Source of the DNA: an uncultured Eubacteriales bacterium
GTDB lineage: Bacteria; Bacillota; Clostridia; Peptostreptococcales; Anaerovoracaceae
Direction of reading: 5' to 3'
DNA length: 6,120 nt
NCBI GenBank assembly: GCA_900553025.1
Contig: USBT01000054.1
Span: forward strand, 1 to 6,120
Part shown: positions 1 to 5,935 of the stretch, one piece after another
Numbering within the stretch: position 1 is the stretch's first letter
Layout: each line of letters opens with the position of its first letter
The notes under the pieces: model-generated
Seen by the model: the letters and a program-made list of their open reading frames with translations, nothing else
Told to the model about the DNA's origin: nothing
The model's database searches: none
Position numbers and translations under genes: made by a program

Positions 1-55
1 CTGAAATTTCAATCTCCACAGCGATTTTTACCAACTCTTTTTGTCCTATAAGCCT

Positions 56-136
56 CTAATGCATAGCTTTAGTTTGTGATTGCATTTATCACTTGATGCT
101 ACTCACAGCTAAAGCAAGGGTGTTACGATACATTAG
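56..136. repeat. Imperfect inverted repeat downstream of rpe
   Basis: The arm GCTTTAGTTTGTGA (66-79) pairs with TCACAGCTAAAGC (103-115), with one mismatch and one bulge around a 23-nt loop. An outer CTAATG (56-61) pairs with CATTAG (131-136). Read as minus-strand RNA after rpe it could fold, but no T-run follows, so it is not a standard intrinsic terminator. It may be an RNA processing or attenuation element, or a decayed insertion-sequence end. The rest of 1-151 shows no convincing gene. Confidence 0.45.
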
Positions 137-151
137 ATAACCACTATTTAA

Positions 152-814
152 TCATTTATTCATAATGCTTTTAATCTTTTTAACCTGAAGGATTGTATCT
201 CTAGGTTCTCTTTTAAATATTGCAGAACCTGCAACTACTATGTCAACACCAGATGATATGACCTCACTAATATTATTTTCATTCACCCCACCATCAATTT
301 CTATTAAGAAATTTAAATTCATTTCTTCTCTAAGAGCCTTCAGACGTTGAATTTTTTTTAATGAATGAGGAATAAATTTTTGTCCCCCAAAGCCTGGGTT
401 AACAGACATAATAAGCACAATATCTACAAATGGCAATATGTCATATATAGTTTCAACTGTAGTTCCAGGATTAATCGATACACCCGCCTTGATTCCAAAA
501 GATTTGATATGAGAAATCGTACGATGAAGATGTCTACAAGCTTCCTGATGAACTACGATATACTCTGTCTTATCAGAAACAAAATCCTCAATGTATGAAT
601 CTGGATTTTCAATCATCAAGTGAACATCATACGGCACAGTATTCCGATTATTAAGACTTCTTAGTACACATGAGCCAAACGTAATGTTCGGCACGAAATG
701 TCCATCCATTACATCAATATGCAGAAAATCCGCTCCTACACCAGAAATCAATTCCGACTCATCTCCAAGTTTTGAAAAATCAGCCGCTAACAGCGACGGT
801 GACAAAAGTTTCAA
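152..814 (-). CDS. rpe: Ribulose-phosphate 3-epimerase
   Basis: Interconverts D-ribulose 5-phosphate and D-xylulose 5-phosphate in the cytosolic pentose phosphate pathway. The 220-residue product is the normal family length and carries the whole TIM-barrel signature set: SPSLLAADF at the N-terminus, HIDVMDGHFVPN (residues 32-43, D34 a metal-binding/catalytic Asp), DVHLM (H65 a metal ligand), the phosphate-binding loop SVNPGFGGQKF (about 137-147), IDGG with the second catalytic Asp D174, and GVDIVVAGSAIF near the end. I chose the TTG start at 814 because a perfect AAGGAGG lies 7-13 nt upstream and the protein then begins MKLLSPSLL, as homologues do. The longer reading from a TTG at 838 adds eight residues and would translate that ribosome binding site. 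It is the last recognisable gene of the cluster, 45 nt after rsgA, and ends in TGA. Confidence 0.96.
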   Translation of the reverse strand: MKLLSPSLLAADFSKLGDESELISGVGADFLHIDVMDGHFVPNITFGSCVLRSLNNRNTVPYDVHLMIENPDSYIEDFVSDKTEYIVVHQEACRHLHRTISHIKSFGIKAGVSINPGTTVETIYDILPFVDIVLIMSVNPGFGGQKFIPHSLKKIQRLKALREEMNLNFLIEIDGGVNENNISEVISSGVDIVVAGSAIFKREPRDTILQVKKIKSIMNK

Positions 815-820
815 TCGAAT

Positions 821-827
821 CCTCCTT
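821..827 (-). promoter_or_regulatory. Shine-Dalgarno of rpe
   Basis: AAGGAGG on the minus strand, followed by a 6-nt spacer and a TTG codon at 814. This strong site fixes the rpe start and lies in the 45-nt rsgA-rpe gap. Confidence 0.88.
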
Positions 828-859
828 AAAAATATCAATTAATGTTCTGCACAATAATA

Positions 860-1822
860 TTAATATTTCTTTTTATTACTTATATCATTTAAAAACAATT
901 TATATGAATCGTACCTACTACCTGAAATTTCTCCTTTTGATAAAGCCTCTAAAACAGCACAGCTTGGTTCCTTAATGTGCAAGCAATCTTTAAAGTCACA
1001 TTGCATTCCTATTCTTTCGAGCTCTGGAAAGCAATATCTTAGGTCAAATTTATCAATGTCCGGCAAGTCAAGGGATGAAAAGCCAGGTGTATCAAATATA
1101 AAGCTATTTACCTCTGTATCCAATGGAATGAGTTCAACGTGTCTTGTCGTGTGCCTTCCTCTTTCTGTTTTTCGACTTATGTCTCCAACCTGCATATGTC
1201 CTCTGCCAATTAAAGCATTTAAAACTGTGGATTTACCTACACCGGAGGGACCAGCGAGCGCAACAGTGATACCATCAAATCTACTCCTCAAGTCATCAAT
1301 GCCTATTGATTTTTTAGCACTGATAGCCACCGTCTCATACATATCTTTATAAATGTCTTTTATCTGCTCATATACTGAACTGCCCTGCTCATCCTCTGTT
1401 TTGTTTACACATATAATGCAATCCACATTTTTGCATTCACATACGCATAAAAATTTATCTAATAAATTTAAATTAACTTTTGGTTTTTTTGCACTCACAA
1501 CTATTGCAATTAAGTCAACATTTGCAATCTGAGGTCTAACAAAAGAGTTGCGTCTTGGCAAAACGTCTTCGATTACACCCTTAAGTTCTCCGTCGTAATC
1601 TGATTTATCGTAATTTAATATTGTAAGTTTTACCTTATCACCAACATATAAAGTCGCTCCGTCTCGTTTCAGATTACCTCGACCCTGCGTTGTGACTACT
1701 CCAAAAGGTGTGTCCACATAGTAAAAGCCGGCTATCCCCTTAACTATTCTACCTTCTACTTCAGTAATAATAGAATTATCATCAAAAGTTTCAGATCTAT
1801 TTTTAAATTCATTTAGATTCAT
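860..1822 (-). CDS. rsgA: Ribosome small subunit-dependent GTPase A (30S maturation)
   Basis: Circularly permuted GTPase (YloQ/CpgA/YjeQ family) that binds the 30S subunit late in assembly. The 320-residue product has an OB-fold at about 22-90 beginning EGRIVKGIAGFYYV, then the permuted G domain: a G4-like VNKTE (139-143), G5 SAKK (168-171), P-loop GPSGVGKST (191-199), switch I RGRHTTRHVEL (221-231) and G3 DTPGF (244-248). A C-terminal zinc knuckle follows with C275, C280, H282 and C288 in the family's C-x4-C-x-H-x5-C spacing. Two features are odd: G4 has Glu where NKxD needs Asp, and residues 126-138 contain five cysteines. About 20 residues precede the conserved start of the domain. The ATG at 1822 has only a distant AAAGGG (16 nt upstream), so the exact start is less certain. 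It follows prkC by 20 nt; B. subtilis PrkC phosphorylates this GTPase (known from that species, not visible here). Confidence 0.96.
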   Translation of the reverse strand: MNLNEFKNRSETFDDNSIITEVEGRIVKGIAGFYYVDTPFGVVTTQGRGNLKRDGATLYVGDKVKLTILNYDKSDYDGELKGVIEDVLPRRNSFVRPQIANVDLIAIVVSAKKPKVNLNLLDKFLCVCECKNVDCIICVNKTEDEQGSSVYEQIKDIYKDMYETVAISAKKSIGIDDLRSRFDGITVALAGPSGVGKSTVLNALIGRGHMQVGDISRKTERGRHTTRHVELIPLDTEVNSFIFDTPGFSSLDLPDIDKFDLRYCFPELERIGMQCDFKDCLHIKEPSCAVLEALSKGEISGSRYDSYKLFLNDISNKKKY

Positions 1823-1842
1823 AAAATACGTATTGACACCCT

Positions 1843-3615
1843 TTATTCTTGTGGAGGATTTTCATTATTATCAGGATTTTGAGGTTCAGGAACTTTAGGT
1901 ATTCCCTTGCTTATCTTAATAGAAACAGATGTGCCCTTCTTCAATTCCGTTCCTGCACTATATTGCTGCCACATAACAAAATCTTTGCCGTACACATTAC
2001 TTTCCTCGTAAGATATATCCCCTACCTGAAGTCCTTCTTTATTTAATGCTTGTACAGCTTGATCGGCAGTTAAACCAGTTAGTGTAGGTACTTTAGATTT
2101 CTCTTTTTTACCCTTGCTAACTACAATATTGATTGCTGAACCAGCTCTTGACGTGGATCCAGCCGATGGAGTTTGGTTTATTATGATACCTTCATCATAT
2201 TTTTCGCTTTCATCATATGTAACATTACCTAGGACAAATCCATACTGACTTAATGTAGCTGAAATGTCTGCATCATTATATGTTTTTCCAATAAGAACAG
2301 GTACAAGTCCAGCTTTCTTTCCCTTGCTGATATTAACTTTAATCTTGCTGCCCTTTTTCACCTTGGTTTTAGCTATTGGTGATTGAGATACTATCTTTCC
2401 TTTTTCAATTTCTGCACTGTAAACATCATCGCCTTTTTCAATTTTTAGATTTAAGCTATCCAGTTCATCTGATGCCCCATCATATGTCATGCCTTTGAGC
2501 GAAGGAACTTCAATTTTTTTGTTATCATCATCTAAAAACTTAGATGAAAGGAAATATCCACCCACTGCCCCCACAATTATTAGTGCAATAAGAGCAATAA
2601 TCCAAGGCAATGCCTTCTTAAATTTTGATTTTTCATCTGATGATTTAGACTTATTTTTAGAAGACTTCTTACCCCCTTTATCTGAAATTATAGCATTTAA
2701 TTTTTCTTCATTTTCATCATTAATTTTTACAGGTTTTTTCTTTCGAGCTGCACCCTCCATCAAAATATTATCACCTATTTTTTTCGATAGAAAATCCACA
2801 TTGTTTAAATCTTCAAACATAACTTCTGCATTTTCATATCTGTTAGTCTGATACTTGTCAGTTGCTTTTAAAATAATTTTTTCAAGAGCAGGAGGAACAT
2901 TATCTATAATTTGTGAAGGTGGCTTAATATCCTCATTAATATGCATTAGTGCAATTTCTACTGGATTATCTCCGTCAAAAGGAACCTCCCCTGTAAGCAT
3001 TTCGTACAAAACAATCCCAAGAGAATATACATCTGATTTTTCATCTACATATTTTCCTCTCGCCTGCTCAGGTGAGAAATAATGTACAGATCCCATAACC
3101 TGACCACCTTCATCCTTGTTGACAATAGTAGATGAAGAGATTGCTTTGGCAATACCAAAGTCAGCAAGCTTAGCTACACCATCTTTAGTAATCATGATGT
3201 TATGTGGTTTTACATCTCTATGAATAATATGATTCTTATGAGCAAGGCTTAAAGCTGCTGCAACCTGCTTCCCAATTTCGATAACATTCCTATAGTCAAG
3301 TGGACCATTTTCCTCAATAATATCTGACAAAGGTCTACCGTCTATAAGCTCCATAACGATAAAATAAATATTACCTTCCTTACCGACATCATATACATTT
3401 ACAATATTCGGATGCTGAAGCCCCGCAGCCGCCTGCGATTCTTTTCTGAAACTTTCAATAAACTGTGCATCCCTTGTAAATTCAGGACGCAAAATTTTTA
3501 CGGCAACATATCTGTTCAGAAGTCTATCCTTTGCCTTATAGACAACAGCCATTCCCCCATCACCTATTTTTTCGATTAGCTCATATCGACCAGCTAATAA
3601 TTTGTTATTACTCAT
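1843..3615 (-). CDS. prkC: PASTA-domain serine/threonine protein kinase (PrkC/StkP type)
   Basis: Membrane eukaryotic-type kinase that senses peptidoglycan fragments or lipid II and phosphorylates cell-division, wall and translation proteins. The 590-residue product has a cytosolic kinase domain (about 11-275) with Gly-rich loop GDGGMAVVY (18-26), ATP-binding K40, HRDVKPHN (132-139, catalytic D134), DFG (152-154), an activation segment rich in Ser/Thr (160-163, 176) and SPEQARG (181-187). A Lys/Ser-rich juxtamembrane linker (about 290-334) leads to one membrane segment at about 336-356, then three extracellular PASTA repeats (about 368-432, 437-502, 507-571) and a Pro/Asn-rich tail. I start at ATG 3615, which has AGGAGG six bases upstream. 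The longer reading from TTG 3633 would place that site inside the coding sequence. The start overlaps the last 8 nt of the phosphatase gene (ATGAGTAA), suggesting coupled translation. Confidence 0.96.
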   Translation of the reverse strand: MSNNKLLAGRYELIEKIGDGGMAVVYKAKDRLLNRYVAVKILRPEFTRDAQFIESFRKESQAAAGLQHPNIVNVYDVGKEGNIYFIVMELIDGRPLSDIIEENGPLDYRNVIEIGKQVAAALSLAHKNHIIHRDVKPHNIMITKDGVAKLADFGIAKAISSSTIVNKDEGGQVMGSVHYFSPEQARGKYVDEKSDVYSLGIVLYEMLTGEVPFDGDNPVEIALMHINEDIKPPSQIIDNVPPALEKIILKATDKYQTNRYENAEVMFEDLNNVDFLSKKIGDNILMEGAARKKKPVKINDENEEKLNAIISDKGGKKSSKNKSKSSDEKSKFKKALPWIIALIALIIVGAVGGYFLSSKFLDDDNKKIEVPSLKGMTYDGASDELDSLNLKIEKGDDVYSAEIEKGKIVSQSPIAKTKVKKGSKIKVNISKGKKAGLVPVLIGKTYNDADISATLSQYGFVLGNVTYDESEKYDEGIIINQTPSAGSTSRAGSAINIVVSKGKKEKSKVPTLTGLTADQAVQALNKEGLQVGDISYEESNVYGKDFVMWQQYSAGTELKKGTSVSIKISKGIPKVPEPQNPDNNENPPQE

Positions 3616-4354
3616 TGATATCCTCCTCATCAATTTTCAGGGAAATTACTGTAATATTATCGCTACCCCCGTTTAAATTTGCTAAATCAACCATTCCCGA
3701 ACACGCATCAGACATTGTGTTTGCACTTGATATAATTCTCTTGATATCGACATGCGGAACTTCAACATAAAGTCCATCCGTACACATGATTACGACATCC
3801 CCTGCTTTAAGAGAAACAACAAACATATCTGGATATATTTGCGGCTCGGCACCGAGAGCTTTCGTAATCTGATTCCTATCGGGATGAACAAGAGCCTCTT
3901 CTGGTGTTATTTTTCCTCTTTGAACAAGATTGTTAACATATGTGTGATCCTCTGTTATCTGCTCAATTTCATTATCCCTAATAAGGTAAGCCCTGCTATC
4001 TCCCAAATTGAAGACATACATTTTTGAACCTGATATATAAGAAACAACAACAGTTGTCGCCATACCATTATTTTCTTCAAACTGGTTAGCCATATCTAGG
4101 ATCATCTCATTAGTTTGATTAAGACATTTGATAAAATAGATCCTAATTTTATCTTCATCCCACTTTAAATCAATGGGATTGTCCTCGACGTATTGGGTAA
4201 TAAATCTAGTTGCTGTACGGCTTGCAATTTCTCCTGAACTGCTGCCTCCAACACCATCAGCTACAACAAAGACCCCCTTATCGACCATCACATAACACGC
4301 GTCTTCGTTGTTAAACCTTGATATTCCCTTGTCAGTTTTGAAACCAACATCCAT
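3608..4354 (-). CDS. prpC: PP2C-family serine/threonine phosphatase (PrpC/Stp)
   Basis: Metal-dependent (Mn/Mg) phosphatase that reverses phosphorylation by the adjacent PASTA kinase. The 248-residue length is typical of bacterial PrpC/Stp. Motifs in order: RFNNEDAC (13-20, metal ligand D18), VADGVGG (31-37, D33), GMATT (97-101, where many relatives have GMGTT), NLGDSRAYL (116-124), DHTYVNNLVQRG (136-147), HPDRNQITKALG (157-168), CTDGL (191-195, metal ligand D193) and GGSDNITVI (229-237, metal ligand D232). No signal peptide or membrane segment is seen, so it is cytosolic. The ATG at 4354 is preceded by GAGAGG (4365-4370) with 10-nt spacing; that site is formed by the last codons of rsmB. The gene begins 6 nt after rsmB and overlaps prkC by 8 nt. 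Confidence 0.96.
   Translation of the reverse strand: MDVGFKTDKGISRFNNEDACYVMVDKGVFVVADGVGGSSSGEIASRTATRFITQYVEDNPIDLKWDEDKIRIYFIKCLNQTNEMILDMANQFEENNGMATTVVVSYISGSKMYVFNLGDSRAYLIRDNEIEQITEDHTYVNNLVQRGKITPEEALVHPDRNQITKALGAEPQIYPDMFVVSLKAGDVVIMCTDGLYVEVPHVDIKRIISSANTMSDACSGMVDLANLNGGSDNITVISLKIDEEDINE
3622..3627 (-). promoter_or_regulatory. Shine-Dalgarno of prkC
   Basis: AGGAGG on the minus strand with a 6-nt spacer to the ATG at 3615. It lies inside the 3' end of the phosphatase gene, where it contributes to the acidic EED codons. It decides the kinase start against the longer TTG-initiated reading. Confidence 0.85.
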
Positions 4355-4360
4355 ATGGTT

Positions 4361-5800
4361 TTAACCTCTCTTCTTCAAAATACAAATATAAAAACCGTCA
4401 GCACCGTATTCTCCAGTAAAAATTTGCTGATTATACAGTATATCAAAATCGTCAGTATAGCCTAAACTCATGAAGCTGTTGATGAGATTATCATTTTCTT
4501 CTTTGTTAACAGTACATGTTGAGTACAAAATACTTCCCTGCGGCTTCACATAACGAGCTGCTAACTTTAACATAAATAACTGCTGATTAGGCAGATTAAA
4601 GTCCTTCATAGACTTATATCTTATTTCAGGACGTCTTCTGATAACTCCAAGACCTGAGCACGGTGGATCCAGTATCACTTTATCAAAGCATTCTGCATAA
4701 TCCGGTTGAAATTCAAGTGCGGAATATTCGCACGCCTCAATATTAGACAGACTACATCTATTCGCATACCTCTTGATTAAATCTATTTTGTGTTGATAAA
4801 CATCCCAAGCAACAACTTTTCCATTCTTTGCAAGCTCTGCTGCAGAAGTTGATTTTCCTCCAGGTGCTGCACACATGTCGAGTATGTAATCATTGTCATT
4901 AATACCTAGTTTATCCACCGCAATAATTGATGAAATATCTTGAAAAGATATGATGCCATCTTTAAAAGCTTTTCCTGTTACTGCTGCAGCCTGACTCCTT
5001 TGGTCGATTACAATTCCTCTATCACTTTCAGTGGTCTTAACAGCAGTTATGCCCTGAGATTTAAGTAAATCAATAGCTTCATCTCGATTTATACGTCCTA
5101 TATTAACTCTTGCAAAAAGCGGCGCTCTCTGGCATGAGTTTTCACAAATTTCTATTGTTTTATCAAGTCCATAACCATCTAACCATAAATTGATTATCGA
5201 TTCATCAATAGAATACTTTGTACTCATTGATTTTACATCATTACCTTCTGGTGGTGCAAGAGTATCTTTCGATCTGATTGCATTGCGCAAAACCCCATTG
5301 ACAAGTCCTTCATATCCTCTTAGCCTTTTTTTTGTAATTGCAACCATATCATTGCATACTGCGTAATCTTTACCAGAATTCATAAAAATAATCTGGTAAA
5401 TTCCAAGTCTTAAAATATTTCTAACATCATCAGATTTCCTTTTCAGCTTGTGCTTCAAGAATCTATCAATATAGTAATCCAAAAGAAGCTTATTTTCAAG
5501 AGTTCCCAAAACTAAATTCCTAACAAATGAATAGTTAACCCGCTCCACATCAGATATTTCATTAAAATGTCCATCGATATCGTTGTCAGTTCTGTTTAAT
5601 GATATTTTGTTCAGTTCCTTCTCAAAAATAATATTGCTATAGGCTTTATCCTTTTCTATTTTAGTGAAAATATCCAATGCCTTTTCACGATCTCTGGAAA
5701 TTTTTCCTGACTTTCTAGTCGCATTTTTAAATTTACGCTTGAACCCTTTATCTACATCAAGGTCCTTTGATTTGGCATTATTCTTAAAATCATTTTTCAT
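4361..5800 (-). CDS. rsmB: 16S rRNA (cytosine-967-C5)-methyltransferase
   Basis: SAM-dependent methyltransferase (Sun/RsmB/Fmu, NOL1/NOP2/Sun family) that makes m5C967 in 16S rRNA. The 479-residue product has a NusB-like RNA-binding domain (about 38-180, with LRLGIYQIIFM and VNGVLRN) and a Rossmann methyltransferase domain. This holds the SAM-binding DMCAAPGGKST (308-318), VVAWDVYQHKI, motif IV DPPCSGLGV (378-386, C381) and motif VI YSTCTV (426-431, C429). The two cysteines are the family's product-release and nucleophilic residues; by homology C429 is the nucleophile. It is longer than usual (about 440) because of a basic, Lys/Asn-rich N-terminal tail of about 36 residues and a polar insert near 68-84. 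The ATG at 5800 is the only reasonable start, though the nearest SD-like GGAG is about 15 nt upstream. It leads the cluster, just left of an IS605-like remnant. Confidence 0.95.
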   Translation of the reverse strand: MKNDFKNNAKSKDLDVDKGFKRKFKNATRKSGKISRDREKALDIFTKIEKDKAYSNIIFEKELNKISLNRTDNDIDGHFNEISDVERVNYSFVRNLVLGTLENKLLLDYYIDRFLKHKLKRKSDDVRNILRLGIYQIIFMNSGKDYAVCNDMVAITKKRLRGYEGLVNGVLRNAIRSKDTLAPPEGNDVKSMSTKYSIDESIINLWLDGYGLDKTIEICENSCQRAPLFARVNIGRINRDEAIDLLKSQGITAVKTTESDRGIVIDQRSQAAAVTGKAFKDGIISFQDISSIIAVDKLGINDNDYILDMCAAPGGKSTSAAELAKNGKVVAWDVYQHKIDLIKRYANRCSLSNIEACEYSALEFQPDYAECFDKVILDPPCSGLGVIRRRPEIRYKSMKDFNLPNQQLFMLKLAARYVKPQGSILYSTCTVNKEENDNLINSFMSLGYTDDFDILYNQQIFTGEYGADGFYICILKKRG

Positions 5801-5820
5801 CTAAGACGTGTTAAACTCCA

Positions 5821-5852
5821 ATTATATATTACTGTGAACTAGCCATTGTCTA
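5821..5852 (-). promoter_or_regulatory. Possible sigma-A-type promoter for rsmB
   Basis: On the minus strand, TAGACA (5847-5852, five of six bases of TTGACA) lies upstream of TATAAT (5821-5826) with a 20-nt spacer, or of an overlapping TATATA (5823-5828) with an 18-nt spacer. Transcription from here would begin only about 14 nt before the rsmB ATG and would exclude the weak GGAG. AT-rich DNA gives such matches by chance, and the -35 half sits in the hairpin of the IS-like remnant, so this is a weak call. Confidence 0.22.
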
Positions 5853-5935
5853 AAGCCAATGGGCTTCATGCTTTATCGACCTCGCAACCTACTATCTCCA
5901 CAGGCGTTAATTCGGACAGTCCCTGCCCTATTCAA
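5833..5935 (+). mobile_element. Right-end remnant of an IS200/IS605-type (TnpB-associated) element
   Basis: This non-coding stretch resembles, from memory, right ends of Firmicute IS200/IS605 elements. It has a hairpin CCATTG/CAATGG (5843-5848 with 5857-5862) around a CTAAAG-containing loop, followed by GGGCTTC-ATGCTTTATCG and then CAGGCGTTAATTCGGACAGT-CCCTGCCCTAT. It ends in TCAA (5932-5935), the type of tetranucleotide at which such elements are cleaved on the right (as in IS608). GGACAG and CTGCCC near the end can form a second small hairpin. No tnpA or tnpB reading frame is present, so it is a decayed copy or a short non-autonomous derivative. The left border is not defined: a TTAC at 5829-5832 would fit an IS608-like left flank, but no left-end hairpin is visible. 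The proposed right border abuts the stop codon of the flanking peptidase gene exactly. Confidence 0.55.
5841..5935 (+). ncRNA. Possible omega-RNA (reRNA)-like sequence
   Basis: In TnpB-carrying elements the right-end DNA is transcribed as the scaffold of the guide RNA, and the bases beyond the element supply the guide. The right-end-like sequence here keeps the 5' hairpin (5843-5862), the conserved-looking middle, and the terminal GGACAG/CTGCCC hairpin next to TCAA. If transcribed, its guide would start at 5936 and be antisense to the last codons of the peptidase gene. No promoter or partner tnpB is seen in the window, so expression and function are inferred only from family knowledge. Confidence 0.3.

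Noticed and set aside
56..136. Rho-independent terminator for the operon
   Set aside because: The stem is imperfect, AT-rich and has a long loop, and no run of T follows it on the minus strand.
365..598. Plus-strand open frames opposite rpe and the other genes (also near 772-975, 1849-2046, 2855-3082, 3531-3770, 3752-4027)
   Set aside because: All are short, lack recognisable domains and lie antisense to or straddle well-identified genes.
975..1352. Plus-strand open frame of 125 codons opposite rsgA
   Set aside because: It is the complement of the conserved GTPase core of rsgA; no SD or recognisable domain, and the minus-strand gene fully explains the constraint.
1823..1842. Promoter or regulatory element in the prkC-rsgA gap
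   Set aside because: Only 20 nt are available, with no promoter-like hexamer pair; cotranscription is the simpler reading.
2489..2851. Plus-strand open frame of 120 codons opposite prkC
   Set aside because: It mirrors the low-complexity Lys/Ser linker and membrane segment of the kinase. Its hydrophobic and Ser/Phe-rich composition is the expected antisense of AAA/GAT-rich codons.
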